Origin: Pyxicephalus adspersus
Lineage: Eukaryota > Chordata > Amphibia > Anura > Pyxicephalidae
Direction of reading: 5' to 3'
Assembly (NCBI RefSeq): GCF_032062135.1
Contig: NC_092866.1
Coordinates: forward strand, 25,032,624-25,096,623
DNA length: 64,000 bases
The notes below the pieces were generated by a model. The model was not told the origin of the DNA. It did not search any database and worked only from the letters and a program-made list of their open reading frames with translations. Below, piece by piece: positions 35,213-48,553 of the stretch (its first letter is position 1; the number at the start of each line of letters is the position of its first letter). The translations under genes and the position numbers were made by a program.

Positions 35213-36150
35213 ATACCGATTTAGAAGTTCTTTAACATTACAATGGTAATACAATAGTTTGAAGAGTTTTTTAAAGGTCCCAGTTTACTTCAGACTTAAA
35301 AAAATAGCTTTTCTTCCAACATGTAAACAAGTCAGCGTCTGGCAGATTTATAAATTTAAAAGCTAGTCAAAGTTGTAATGTAACATAAGAATTTGTTGCA
35401 TTTACCACCATTTGTTTCACTCTGTCTGCCTCTCAGTACCTTGCTAAACTAGGAGCGATTGGTTGCCAGTGAGCATGAGAATTCCCAGAATGCAGTGTTT
35501 GGAATGGATAATCATCAAGCCCAAACACTGTCACATGGTAAAGGGACTGGGCATCAGTAGTCTAGCATTTCTGGATTGGTAAATTGGCAGGGGAAAGTGT
35601 TAGAGATTGTATAGCAGCTGGGACTGCTTTTGAAGTTGTTTTGTGGACGCCTTGGGCATTTTTTCCCTAACCCTTGAGTCCTAGAATATTTTTTTTCTCA
35701 GGCCTTTTTAGTACTTTTAGGTTCTGTTTTGGATAAAATGGAAAAACAACCAAATAAACTTTAGGGGACATTTAAAAAAAATGTCAGTGGTTATCAACTT
35801 TTAATGTCTTTAAAACAACAGCATTAATACAGTCACTTCTTTAAATACAGTGTTCAATGTTGGCTGCAATAACAAGTGTTTCTACTATGAACTTCAGATG
35901 TACTCCTACAAAATTGTTTATTAGGTTGTGGCCAGTCCAGAAAACATTTCTCAGGGATGAACATTGAAACTTGGCAGTGAATGCTAAACTGATTTGTTTC
36001 AGTTTATGTGGATGCTATACACCAAAGAAGGAGAAATACCACCATTATTTCTATTGTGGTGGTGGTGCTGGCTCACCAAGATCATTGCTAAATATCTTTT
36101 TTTGTTCAAGATTCAAGATTGTTTAAAGCTTGGCTCTTGTATTACACAGA
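35213..36150. other. Gene-free stretch
   Basis: Nothing recognised. Confidence 0.45.
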
Positions 36151-36288
36151 GGGCTCTATTTATTAAACAGGGAATCTGACATTACCTCAAGTATTCTCTG
36201 GTGGGAATCAATTACTGCAACTGAAACACATGGACCTGGAAGAATGTTTGAGGGAATGTCTGATTACCTGTTTTAAAAATAGATCCCA
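36151..36288. mobile_element. Palindromic MITE, family B
   Basis: Left arm gggctctatttattaaacag and right arm cctgttttaaaaatagatccc are near reverse complements; the match continues inward (aatctgacatt / aatgtctgatt). The central phrase acatggacctggaag recurs at 61.12 kb. Length 138 bp; noncoding. Confidence 0.75.
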
Positions 36289-36947
36289 TTGTATTGGTAC
36301 ATTCCCAGAGATGTCAAAAAGATATAAACCAAATTAAGGATGCCTTAGAAAATGTTTGCTAGATATTGGATGTTTGCATGTACCCGGCAGAAGTCAAAAG
36401 TGGAGGAGTAGTGATAAGGTGAGTATGGATGGACTGGATATTTTTTGCAATTTTCCAGAGGAAATTCTATTCTTGTTTATAGAAGGATTGAAAATTAAAT
36501 TTGGCTAATTTTTGTCAGTGTGACGTAACCTTTTAGAATGTGTATCAAGCATGGTCATTTTTAGGAAATCAAAGTTATTTTGTGGTCGGGAAAAAACATA
36601 AACACAAAAAGATAGTATTGCTCGGGTGGGGGAACACTTTTCCTGACTATATTTTAACTTTGACTTAATATAAAGCAGCATTTCCTCTTGTGGTACTTTC
36701 CCACACATCTTGCTGACCCTACTAAAATTTTTAGAAGGAATTGGCTTTAAAATTAACTAAAAAAAATCAGCTGATTGCTTTAAAAGTTTGTTACTTATTT
36801 TGTTAGAAAAAAGGTCATGTTTTTTTACATTTGCTCCTTTGGGCATGTTCCCCCTGGCCAACCTGCCTCTCATCCCTAAAAATGTTGGTAAAATGCTACA
36901 TTCAGTAACTTTGCAAATAATGATAAAAAGTTGACCGTATTTTAGTG

Positions 36948-36953
<6 letters not shown>
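36289..36953. other. Gene-free stretch
   Basis: Nothing recognised; the minus-strand frames at 36505-36708 and 36757-37041 have no domain. Confidence 0.45.

Positions 36954-36996
<43 letters not shown>
36954..36996. repeat. (TA)n microsatellite
   Basis: An uninterrupted TA run. Confidence 0.95.
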
Positions 36997-36999
<3 letters not shown>

Positions 37000-37054
37000 A
37001 AAATTAAATTTTTTGTTAAAATAAAGTAATCGCTTTCTCAATTTTGATCTGCCA

Positions 37055-37185
37055 TTGATCCGGTCTGTGATGTGGCAAAGGGTTCTGTGTCACTGTCTAT
37101 ATCTGTCTGTCATTTGCAACCCCAATTTAATGAACAGTGCTGCATAATATGTTGGCGCTATATAAATTCTGTTTCTTAATTGTAA
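37055..37185 (+). mobile_element. SINE/LINE-tail fragment
   Basis: Contains gtctgtcatttgcaacccc, then gctgcataatatgttggcgc and tatataaattctg. This is the plus-strand counterpart of the 28.1-kb fragment and shares the 3' tail of the 22.1-kb SINE. The tRNA-like head is absent. Confidence 0.7.
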
Positions 37186-39722
37186 TATCAATTTTGCTCA
37201 TCCATAAAGATACAATATTATTATAAGCCCATGATACTGTGTTTTCATAGCAGGGGGTCAAAAACTTTTATTCTATTTTCCATACCAGGGTTTTTATACC
37301 AAAGGGATAGATGGAACCAAATAGTAAACATTTAGTGGAAGTTAAGTTAGATGGTCACACTGTATGTGTAGTCTTTTCTGATGTTGAACAAAAAAAGCTT
37401 TTGTGGGTTTCTCTTCTAAAATGCTTAACCACAATGCTTCTATTGTGACAGCGATAATTATCAATGTTAGAAAAAGAACCAAGTCATTTTTGATTCTATA
37501 TATAATTTAAACTTCCAAGGAAATAAACACTATCTAGCTGGCCTTAAATACACTTGAGTAAAAAAGGGTTTTGTACATTAGGAAACCACTGTACATGTTG
37601 GGTTTGGCTAAAAAAACATGTATATCTTCTCTCTTGTACTTGAATTAGCTGAAAGGGGAGATGCAAAGTGAATAGCCTAGTATTGCTTCCTTAGATCTAT
37701 AAGTATGGCATAAATACTGCAATTCGCACAGCATTCTTACTAATAAGAAAAAACAAAACGTTATTTTAAAACCTTAATGTATTACTAGGTTTTAAGCTTC
37801 CTGATGATTCCTCATGATAAAACTGAGATTAAGCAGTGAATTTGGTGCCCTATTCAACTTTAGTAGCAGAAACAGCACAGTAAAAGTAGTAACAATATAA
37901 AAGTACCATAAGCTTTAGCGTTTATCTACTCAGATCTGCAAGCTTGAAATTTTTACATAGGGATTATAAATATATATACAACATTGATTAGAAAACATTA
38001 ATTAAATGTATACAGCTAACACATCATGTAGTCCAAAAGTCCAATAAGATTTGAAAATTGCAGTCATATGGCTAACATACAATGCTGTGTACTTGTACTA
38101 AAGCTTTGTAAATTGTTTCTGTCTGTGTCACGTGGGATTCTGATTATTTATTTGAAAATAGACTTTTAGGAAATCTTCTTTCAACTGACGTGGTTATTCC
38201 AGTTTTAAAAGACGAATAGGCTGTAACTAGACAATGTACTTTTTCTCCACAGTCAAAATAAGCAACAATCACAGAATTAAACAATTTCCTAGTCACTCAA
38301 TCATGTTGTTTTAACAAAACATAACTTTGTATGGGAAAGATGGCCAAAAAGTTTTTTTTATTCTGCTTTTGGAAAAAATTGGTTAACTTTAAAGGAATTC
38401 CAGATCTCTTCTAATGGTTACTGTCTTGGTACATTTTAAAATTCAACATAGTTTGTATCCCAAGGGTGTAAGCAGTAAACCTATTAATGCAAAACCATTT
38501 TTCCAGGGACAGTACTTACTTCTAGGTATTTTGGGGAAAGTACTTTGGGGAAAGCATTTTCGGCAAAGTGCTTGGGAACAGTGAGACTATTAAGCAGGTT
38601 AAATTATAGCATTTATTTCAAGTTATATTCAGGCGATTTTTCCATTGCTGCTAACAAAAAAATTAGCCAATGTTGTCACATTGTGACTGTTAACCAGTGA
38701 AATCACAACAATTATTTCCAATAATATACAAGCAATACTTTTTTACAGTTGTGTAAAAATATGTCTGTTTACTCACATTTTACTATTAACCAAAATAAAG
38801 TACATCAATTATTTCCAGGTATACACACAAATTTCTTCCTATTGTTGCATCGGATAGAATTGTTGTTTCAAAATAGACTATGTTGTCTGCCACCAGTTTG
38901 GAGTGACTGAAGATCATTAAAATTAACCAGTCCTATGCTGGGGACCTATTTCAGTTACCTGTTTCTAATGTCAGGGAATAAATTACCAAAACCACCGACA
39001 GCATAATTAGAGATGAACAAAACATAAACATAGTATTAAAAAGAAAAAAATCCAAACTCTGATTGAATTTGCAAAACCAGATAATTTCTCAACTAATCTG
39101 ACTCTGATATTTTATATTCTATCCAGCTCTAGTATGGTTTAAAAAATTGTAAAAAGTAATTTGTCTAGCGCTTGGGCTTGAAGTTTTTATTGTAATACAG
39201 GATCAAGGGAAATGTTTAAGCAAAGTAAAAGTTAAAAAATGTGTATTATGAAAACATGTGTTTTCCTCTCTAGTGTCCTTTGCTTACAATTCTAAATGTT
39301 GAGTTAACGATACACCATCCTGTCATCATGGCTACATCTAAAAACACACTGACTTGTTTTGCTGTATGTTAATCATTATTTTTAGCCATCTGCCTGGAAA
39401 TATGACCTTCTGAAGAATTCTGCTTTTGATAATGTTGTGCATACCTCTACCATTAACAGGCAAACACACCATTACCAATAAGTCAGTTTGTCAAAAGCTG
39501 ACTGGTTTTAGAACAAAGTTATTCCACAGAAGGACATGATTCACATTTAGGACCGTAATCCTTCTTAGGTCTCTTTTTATGTGGTTAATGATGATTGGAT
39601 CTTTAACTCTATATGTACCAAGGTGACCTGGAAGTTCATGTTGCTGTGAGACAATCTAAATAAAAAAATTGTGCTTTATGCATACTTAGCAATATCTACA
39701 GTACAACCTCATTTTTTTTAGA

Positions 39723-39728
<6 letters not shown>
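37186..39728. other. Gene-free AT-rich stretch
   Basis: A small imperfect tandem repeat of 'ttttggggaaagtac' type lies at about 38527-38571. Nothing else is recognised. Confidence 0.45.

Positions 39729-39757
<29 letters not shown>
39729..39757. repeat. Poly-A run of 29 bases
   Basis: An uninterrupted A run preceded by gaaaaagt. It could be the tail of a plus-strand retroposed sequence, but no recognisable body lies upstream and no flanking duplication was seen. Confidence 0.9.
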
Positions 39758-42011
39758 CAAACTCCAGAACATTGCAAGACTGTTGACCTACTAGGTCCTT
39801 ACCATCTAAGCTAATGTATTATTCCTTTTCAGGCTTACAGCACATACCCTGCTTAATTCCCCTGCTTTTCAGGTGATACTGAAGTGAGAACTAAACTCTA
39901 AAAAATAAAAAAAAATTGTGACCAAACAGGGGACAGAAGATGTCCTTTCTGCAATTAAATAACTTTACCTGCTTGATTAGAAGTTTTGGGATAACGTAAA
40001 TCCTGTGCATAAGCACTGGAATTCATTAGGTCCCAGAAGCTCCTGGGTAAACCAGAATAATCTGTGCATCAGGGCGTCATAAACTGAGCTGCACAGGTAA
40101 GTAGGTTTTTTAGCAAACATCGCCTGTCCCTTTTGGCAAAAAGGACCTGCCTGATTGCTAAATATCAAAGTGGAACTTTAGTACTTTTGGAGGAAAGGAC
40201 ACAGATTGCAGTCCCACTCAGGTACAGTTTTCATGCCACTCACCAAAGTCACTCATGTGTTCAATCCCAGATATAGAAATATCTCCTTGATATAGTAAGA
40301 CTTGTCACAAACAGAGGGCTTTTTCCTCTTGGCAAGCACCGTGACACAGCATTAGTGATGACCAAAATAATACATTTATTTTAGTGGAATTTTTGCAAAA
40401 AAAAGCATATTTTTATGAAAATGCAAAATGTCTTTGGAATGCAGTCCTTCGACTGTCACATTTTCAACTTAAATGCAAACCCCCTGGACATGGTATTGTC
40501 ATTTAAATTGCTGAGGGGGTGGAGCAGGGAATCCCATGGTAAAATATCTAGTTCAAGTTCATTTTTATTTAGAGTATCTACTCCCCTAGTCAGAATCAGC
40601 AGTTGAATTGAACATTGACAATTTCCAAAGATGATTCTTCAAGTGTAAGCAAACTGCTCATAGCTGTATGTACATAATTCCTGATTGCCATTTAGGAATA
40701 GGTTGCAAGTAAAACAGACACAAATCCACCGCATCTCCTTTCACTACCCAAGCCACATTCCACACCTATAGGGTATTTTTGTAATATTAGGGACCCCATG
40801 CTATTTTTTTAAATTTTGTTTTAATAATGAAATAAAACAAACACCAACACACAGTAATTTTAAATTGTTTCCATCAACAACACTCAGCAAGTGTCCCCAT
40901 ACTACACAAAAAAGTGTTTTTTCTAAATTTGTGAATGAATGTATGTGTTATATTCAAAGTCAGTTTAGCAAATGATCTTGTTGATCAAAGTATTGAGATG
41001 CTAACTGCTAATAAAATAAATTACACCTGATGCTGATTTCCAAATATAACTCCTTTGACCTTAGGACTGAAGTCCCACAAACCATTTAGAATCTTACAAG
41101 TCTCATCCTTGCAGAAACAATTTGAAAAGCCTACATGAAGAACCCACGACAAGCCAGATACTGCTGATTAAAACTCATTTTCCCATGGCTTTACTTAAAA
41201 ATGCATCAGGAGGCTCTAAGGTAGTGATAAAGGTGCTTTTAACTAATAAGGGAATATTGTATTTAGAAATACTGGAATACTTAAAAATTCTGATAATACT
41301 GGAAATAAAAATTTGAACAACTTTGACCTTGGTGGGATATTTACTGGGTTTGCAAGACACAAGGATTATACAAGGTGCTGTATTTAATATCCAAATATTT
41401 AATTAAGAGTGTTCTTTTTTGTATAAAAAGATCAGAGTTATAGATAAGAAAATGGTTGCTAAACTTTAAACAAAGCTGATTCACATAAATAATCTGCTGT
41501 ATGATCAGAGTGCACATCCAAAACACCTCTCAAACAGCTTTCTTTCGAGGAATTTGTTTATGTTGAGACCCTCACATTTGTCAGATGCAATAGATTGTTA
41601 TATTCATCAAATTCAAATAATGAGAGGTTCAAGATGAAGTCATAGATAAGGCATTACAACAGGTCTGATCTGGTGAAACCCACTAAAACACCAATGACAG
41701 CATCTAACACCTCTGGTCATATTAAGTGGGGAATGATAAGACATCTAGATAAGTTGTAGGTAAATGTTTAAAGAATACATAAAAATTCCGTACATGTCTA
41801 CAGATCATCTATCCATATATGTGAATTTCAAGTTTTTTTCAAAGTTAGGCTGCTGTATATGCCAGTGTAATCTGGCAATATTTGCAAATCCCTCCCTGCA
41901 ATAAATATATTTATGTCATTCAAACACTGGCAAGTAACATAACATATCAATTTAGTTTTTTTGCGTATACACTTAGAAGTGTATTGTTATTTTTTTATGT
42001 CCTTGTTTAGT
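39758..42011. other. Gene-free stretch
   Basis: Short open frames only, on both strands, none with a recognised motif. Confidence 0.45.
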
Positions 42012-42043
42012 GGTGTGTGTATGTATGTGTGTATGTATGTGTG
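42012..42043. repeat. (GT)n/(GTAT)n microsatellite
   Basis: Mixed tgtg and gtat units. Confidence 0.9.
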
Positions 42044-42707
42044 CAAAACCCAAGATCCTTAAAAAATCTATAAACACTGCAGTGAGAGAGCATAGATTTG
42101 AATTTCAGTATACCTATAGAAGTAAGTGTCGTAGCTTGGAGCCATTAACTCTATTACCCACATTGCACAGTCAATGAAAAAATGACAAAAAAGTTTCCAA
42201 AAATAGGCTTTTTGAATTGTAACTTTTTACAATTCTTATTACTATATTTTTAAAAAAAAATAATTTTGAAGAGCTAAAGAAATATACTGATGTTACATTT
42301 GGACTAACAGTTGTAAAAGTAACTTGTGTTTGCCAATAAGAATCATTCCCCTCTCATTGCTGATCAGTTTGGGTATTATTACAGTAAGAATGTAAGCCTG
42401 TCTTCACATTGTGATTGTTTTCCAGTTTAGCCTTTTTACTCTTGTTACGGGGTCAGCAAAATACTAGATTTACAGGTTATACTCACAACACTGTACATGT
42501 ATAAATTTTCCTCTACATGTGTACCTGTTATCTAGCAACACAGCCAAATTGCTTAATTTTTCAACAAAATTACAGTCTTGAGAAAAGTCAAAGAGGTTAA
42601 AGATTTAGTAATCTGTTTATGACGACCCACACCAGCTACTGACATTTGGTACAAGGTCAGGTATCGTCCCTGATGTCTTCTTCCCCAGATTTCTCCTGGC
42701 TTACTTG

Positions 42708-42953
42708 TGGCAGTAACTTTTATTGTGTTTAAAATCCTCAGTACCCAAAAAAGGTACATATCCACTTTGTGTGCACCAAATGATTTAACAACTTAGTTAT
42801 TTTGTAAAGCAGAACATCATACCTGCAAATACCCAGAGAGCAGAGCTGTGGGAGGGACCAAGTAAACCTAGAACTACAAGGCACACCAAGACTCAAGTAA
42901 GATTATAGATTTCTCAGTTACAATCAGACAATATTTGCTTCCCCTAAAGTTTG
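42708..42953 (+). repeat. Dispersed repeat, copy 1
   Basis: Shares with 44773-44962, in order, the blocks ctcagtacccaaaa, acaacttagttnttntgtaa, agcagaacat, ctgtgggagggacc, aagcacacca-like and agacaatatttgctt. The two copies lie about 2 kb apart in the same orientation. Element type unknown. Confidence 0.75.
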
Positions 42954-44711
42954 GCTTCAAGCATTTGGTATGGTGTATTCACTTACTTGTTTACACAGTA
43001 CAGTAAGTTTTTTAGGAGTCCCTTTAAAAAGCAGAGGATGCCAATCTACTTTTCCCAGTTGGGCAATGTCTGGTTGAGATGCAGAACAGCCCATGACATC
43101 AGTGAATTGTGAAGACACCCCTTCTTTTCATAAAAAAGTCTGTTAATCACCCTAGTACTAAAAAATTGTATTACCTGCAGATCAAAATGTTTTCTGTAAA
43201 CTTATTTGAAATAAAAATATGTATATAGGATAAATGTAACAGTGAAATGCTGTTCAATCACCCTCCCTAGAATCCTATATGGGTAGTGGCCCCTGTCTCC
43301 AACCTATCTACCTTTTTTCAATTTTGTATTATAAAAAAAAATGAGAAATATGGTTATGAGAGGAGCAATGCCCCCTCCCTATGGACCCTATGTGCTCTCT
43401 TGATTGCCATGAAAGGTGAGAAGTTCTTTAATCTTCTATATAATAAACCCTCTGTCCCCCTTTAGTTCCATAATATCACAGTAGGTGTTTAGGAGCATGT
43501 GAGCTTGTACTAGCTGTGATATAAGAGCATCAGTTTACACTGATGCCCCAATGTAGTGCTTCATAAATGGTCCATTTATTTAGATCTAGGCAAAATAAAG
43601 TAGCTTCCATTTCTGCAAGACAAAACACAAAAGGGCTTAATCGAGAATATCAAAAGCTTGCTTCAGGAAATAAATCACACTGAATCAGATCTAAAGAAGG
43701 GGGAAATATTTTTACCATCCAAGACTGACTCAGGATGTCCTGTACATAGCATAACAGAGGGCCTGCACGCTCGGTGTTCTCTTGCTTTGGATGAAAAACA
43801 AAAAAACAAAACTCCAAACAGCAATTTGGCCACGTGGACATTGGCTTTAGAATTAGTCACACCTCTTTTTTAAATAAGATTGTCTCCTATTAACACTAGT
43901 TTTGCAACTTCAGTGCCTGTAATGCTGGTGAATCAAATGAGCTTTGGAAAGGTATTCTACAAATTTGCCACTCAAGATGACATAGTTTTGAATTCAGCAC
44001 ACACACATGCATTAAAGAAATGGTAAGGGGTAAGTCTTATATTACCACAGTGCTACTCTTGCATAGAAGAGGAAGGAATATAGTAATTAAGCTGTAATCT
44101 TATAGTAAATAAGCCTTATAATCTATCTCACTGAGACTGTATAAAACTTCCATGCCATGCCAAGAATTAATAAATCCCCCCCAATGCTTTGTTGCTTATT
44201 TCTCAAACTATAAATAAATAGGCTTTTAATGGACATGGTGTGTTTGACATATAACCTCTGCTTCTGATGATTGATATTATGCTCTCTATACTATATACTG
44301 TTGTCCAGGACTTGAGACTGCTAAATATACTGCTTGTAAACTCAGTGGAGTCCAAATATAAATCCTCTAACTGAATAAGATTTTAGGAGCCCTTAATTTA
44401 TGGTTATTTTAAGTTTATTCATTAACTCTCTTGGAAAAAAAATAATCAACAGCACAGAACATCTATTTTTGGTGAACAAGTAGAATTAAATAGTTAAACA
44501 ACCTTGATGCATGCCTACTTTTGTACCCAGAATTAGCCAAGTGTGCAGAACATTTTCCCCTAGGAGAGATCACTGATACTGATATGTGCTTTTATAAGTA
44601 GGTACATTTTTTTTTTAGGACTGAAGCTACTTTCTTTCTTGAACAGCCTAAAACCCACTGGAATTGCTTTACCAATTCTAACCTTGGATTAAAGATACAA
44701 CCTAGATTAGA
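42954..44711. other. Gene-free stretch
   Basis: Contains overlapping short frames on both strands at 43650-43873 with no motif. Nothing else is recognised. Confidence 0.45.
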
Positions 44712-44760
44712 ATTTCCTAACCAGAGTTCCGTGGAACCCGAGGGTTCCTCCAGATCTGCA
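44712..44760. mobile_element. Family E end fragment
   Basis: Contains cagagttccgtggaacccga followed by gggttcctcc; only the left end is present, directly before dispersed-repeat copy 2. Confidence 0.55.
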
Positions 44761-44772
44761 TCTTGTGGTACT

Positions 44773-44962
44773 TATTGCTGTAACTTTTTTAGCATATAAA
44801 TTCCTCAGTACCCAAAATCTTGACAACTTAGTTGTTCTGTAAAGCAGAACATTATAACTTCAAATAAGCCAAAAGCGGATCTGTGGGAGGGACCCAGTAA
44901 GCCTAGAAGTACAAAGCACACCACGACTCAAAAAAGATTACAATGAGACAATATTTGCTTTC
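44773..44962 (+). repeat. Dispersed repeat, copy 2
   Basis: Partner of 42708-42953, with small deletions. Confidence 0.75.
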
Positions 44963-44965
44963 CAT

Positions 44966-44993
44966 AAAGAGCTTTATTAAATCAGGCCCATTG
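44966..44993. mobile_element. Family A end fragment
   Basis: agagctttattaaatcagg matches the right terminus of the family A copies at 56.7-56.9 kb. The rest of the element is absent. Confidence 0.6.
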
Positions 44994-45034
44994 GGTCAGT
45001 GATGAGCCCAGTTTTACCAATCTTATCATTAAAG

Positions 45035-45083
45035 TATATGTAAACATAATGTATATAAACATAATGTATGTAAACATATGTAA
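45035..45083. repeat. Short tandem repeat (about 16 bp, three units)
   Basis: Three units of tatgtaaacataatg type with minor changes. Confidence 0.8.
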
Positions 45084-48000
45084 CTGAAATCGCATACTAG
45101 CTTTTACATTTTACATCCCAAAGTTGTTTACACTATTTTTTTTTTAATCTAAGACTTTAATTTAAATATTATGTGGTGACTCTGGTATGAAAATCCTTGT
45201 TCAAGCTTCTCCTGTAATAGGACGACAACATTCTGTCCCTGTCTGATTTGTTCTCCTGCTCGGCAGCTCTGTCACATGGTCTTTCGATTATTATTATGCA
45301 GACATTGTCCATTGGTGTATTCATTAGGAAATCTATCTCAGAAAATAAAACAGGAAGAGGCTGCAAAAAATAGATGAAACAGGATTCAGAGAAAGATGAA
45401 AAAAGTGAAGCCAAGTATTGTTCCTTAAGAAAAACATTCAACTAAGGTTTACATTAATGGTAACGATCTGGTTATCAAATGTAAAGTACCATCTTAGCAT
45501 TGTTGTTTGTCACACAATCATTAAAACTAGACTGGATATTGACATATTGCAGAAGGATCTTAACAAAAAGGCAACATAGGGTGGCAAAAGCAAAGTAAAC
45601 CAAATGCTGAAAGGTTATGCATTTAGCCTTTGTGAAAGGTTATGCATCTAGGTCTAGATTCTAGTTAACCGTAAACTAAGCAGGATGACTCATTGCCATT
45701 GCAGCTACAAAAGCAAACATTTCTGAGATGTATAACAATAAAGAAAAATGTGATTTAAAAATATTCTTGCCAGATACAGAACATGGGTCTAGTTTAGGGG
45801 TACAACGAATGGGGAAAACAATAAATTAAATAGGGTTAATATGCTTTGGAAATTTATTATCAGTGTAAAGATTTGGCGGTTGCACTGTTTATACCAAGGA
45901 CTTACAAGGATAAAGGAATATCAGTTGCATAAATAAGAAACATTTAAAATTTATTTATAAACTTTATAAATCTTAGTGTTTTTTTAATAAAAATACTGCA
46001 GTGTTTGCATCCCATTACAAACCTAAATCAAATTGCTATTGCAGGGGATCATATTTGGGAAATGCAGCAAGCCAATTACACAAGCAAGAAATACATATAT
46101 TGGAAGTTCCGCAAATGTATAGGGTACAGAACACCCCTCAGTTACAATATTGCTGAGAAGATTTGTGTGACTTCACTTTTGGATAGTAAGAGTCAACTGT
46201 TCATATAGTTTAAGGGATTATAAAGTTGTGGATTTGTCTCACTTTTTTGCAGAATTACAAATCTTAAATGTTTTTAGAATTTAGCAGAATCAACACTATC
46301 AAAGTGTAATATGAAGATATAAATTTAAAATTTATATAGAGATTAGCTTTTGTCAAATAAATACTTTTTTGTACATTAGTGAAAGTGAATATCAGTGAAA
46401 GTGATTTTCAGATTGATTGCTTTACTACATACTTTTAAAAATGTTGAATTTTAATCAATATTCATTATTATGACAATATTTTATTGGACCTGATTGGACC
46501 TGACTGCTAAAGAAGATCAATAAAAAAAATTGTTGGCTAACTCTGAACCAGAACTTCTGCAGTTGAAACACGTTGAAGTAAACAGACAGAAGTTTTTTTT
46601 TTCAACCTTTTTTAATATAATTTTTTTTCATCCTCAGAAAATCTGTTTATGGTTGTATTGGCTTGTTAAAAACGAGGGCAAAAATAGGCAGCCATAGGGG
46701 GTACTTTTCATTCTGTGATCTCTTTTGAACTTAATCTCCTCCTTAGATCCTTAAAGTACACTTGGGAGAGATATGTGGGCTGTGGGTGCAGAACTCTACA
46801 TAGCAAAACTAGTTTTCAGGCTGTTATTTTTGGGCTTTGACTTAAGGATTCTAAGGCACTGACCCCGAACAGTTAAATAAAGATAACTTGTGTCTGTGCG
46901 TGTCCCAGATCTATAACTCTTTTAAGTTTATGTTCAGTCAGTTTTGTTAATAGAGCACGGATGGATTACAACACTGTTAGGTCCTTTCTGCTATCTGGGG
47001 CTTTGCTAGAGAGATTTACCTTCACTTACTGTTGACATATGAGGGCAGAAAAACCACCAAACGGTAAGCGAATACTTGCAACAGACACAAATCATATTAA
47101 AAAAGCGTGGATACTCTACTACTGCTCTAAATATTATGAGCCATTGTTGTTAAAAGCCAAATAATGATCCAAAAGTGTAAATGAAAAGTAAAAAAAATTG
47201 TGTTCGCACACAGAATTGGACTAGATAGTATCACAAAAATAGGTGATGATTACTAAAAAATAAAAGATAAGTTTTTGAATATTAACATTAAAAAAATTAT
47301 ATCAAAATATGAATAGGAGCGTAAATAATAGGCAGCAGATGCAAGTATACATTTTTACCCTTTAACTTTAACTCTATTTGCTAGTAACAATGTTTTGAAT
47401 GCAGTCAGGGTTTTGCTGAAAATATTTGTATATTTGTTTAACCAGTTGGAAAAACTTAGATTATACTGCTTTACTAAATACACTATATTCTATTACTGAT
47501 GTTTTTTTTAGTGTATATCTTTAACTTTTATTATTAACAAATATATTCATAAACCCTTTAGTAGCCCCAAATGAAGTCAGATACCAGAATTCAGTGTTTA
47601 TTTTCTGGGAATTTCAGTGACCCATTCAAGCATATATCTCTCCAGGAAATAATCCAGAGTGTGTTTTTAAAGCATAATATGCATTAGCAATGTCATCCAC
47701 TTACTTTCAACAGTAATGATTTTTGCAATTAGTCTGCAGACTGTTTTCATTTGTTGATACTTTAAGCTTTTTTGCTCCCCTGCCCGGGTTGTATAATCGC
47801 TATTCATAATTACCCAAACACATCTTTCCAAAGACATTAAGGCCCAAGTTAAATAAATTATATTCCACTAGTTGTATATTATTAGTTAAATATGCTGAAC
47901 TTAGTTTATAAAATATAACTCAAAGTTGACTTTTTGTCTATGTATTTTTCTATTTTAAATATATATGTAAGTATTTGGTTTCTTATATAAATAGCAGTTA

Positions 48001-48405
48001 AAAGGTCATCTAGAAAAAAAAAGATTGCTCTTAGAGAGATAGAAACTCTTTTTGAAATGCATAATGGTATAACATTTAAGTTTTATTTAATTCTAAGTAT
48101 TAATCCTAAATTATTTAGAAACTGCTACAGCTGTTGGAAAATATTTATTTACCATTGTAGAAGAGGGTACATCATAATGCTTGTGTATTTTCTCCACTAA
48201 CGTTATTAGCAAAATTGCTAATGTAGTTGATGTGCCCCTTGCTCCCTTCTTGTGCCTGTTTTAGTTTTACTGATATTTAGTAACTTCTTTAAAAAAGGAC
48301 AGGGATCAGTAACAGCATCTACCAACAATTTGCTGCTTTGTACCTGGAAAAAAAAAAGAGGAGGAAGGCTGTTTATTCTTTTAATCTATAGCACAGCCAC
48401 TACAG
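45084..48405. other. Gene-free AT-rich stretch
   Basis: At 46541-46576 a phrase ending gttgaaacacgttgaag has a weak resemblance to a hammerhead core (see findings). No gene is recognised. Confidence 0.4.
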
Positions 48406-48553
48406 GGGGTCTATGTATAAAGCAGGGAATTCTAAATTCATTGAAACATTTTCTGATGGAGTATTATCTAGGTCCATGTGTTTTAATGTCAGTAATTGAT
48501 TCACCACAAGGGAGTATTTGGTGAATGTCAAATTTACAATTTTATGTATAGAC
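48406..48553. mobile_element. Palindromic MITE, family B, degraded copy
   Basis: Starts ggggtctatgtataaagcag and ends with the partly complementary ttttatgtatagac. It has the family's central 'aggtccatgtgtttt' phrase, the complement of that in the 36151 copy. About 148 bp. Confidence 0.65.

Noticed and set aside
39729..39757. Processed pseudogene tail
   Set aside because: No gene-like sequence or target duplication could be found upstream of the poly-A run.
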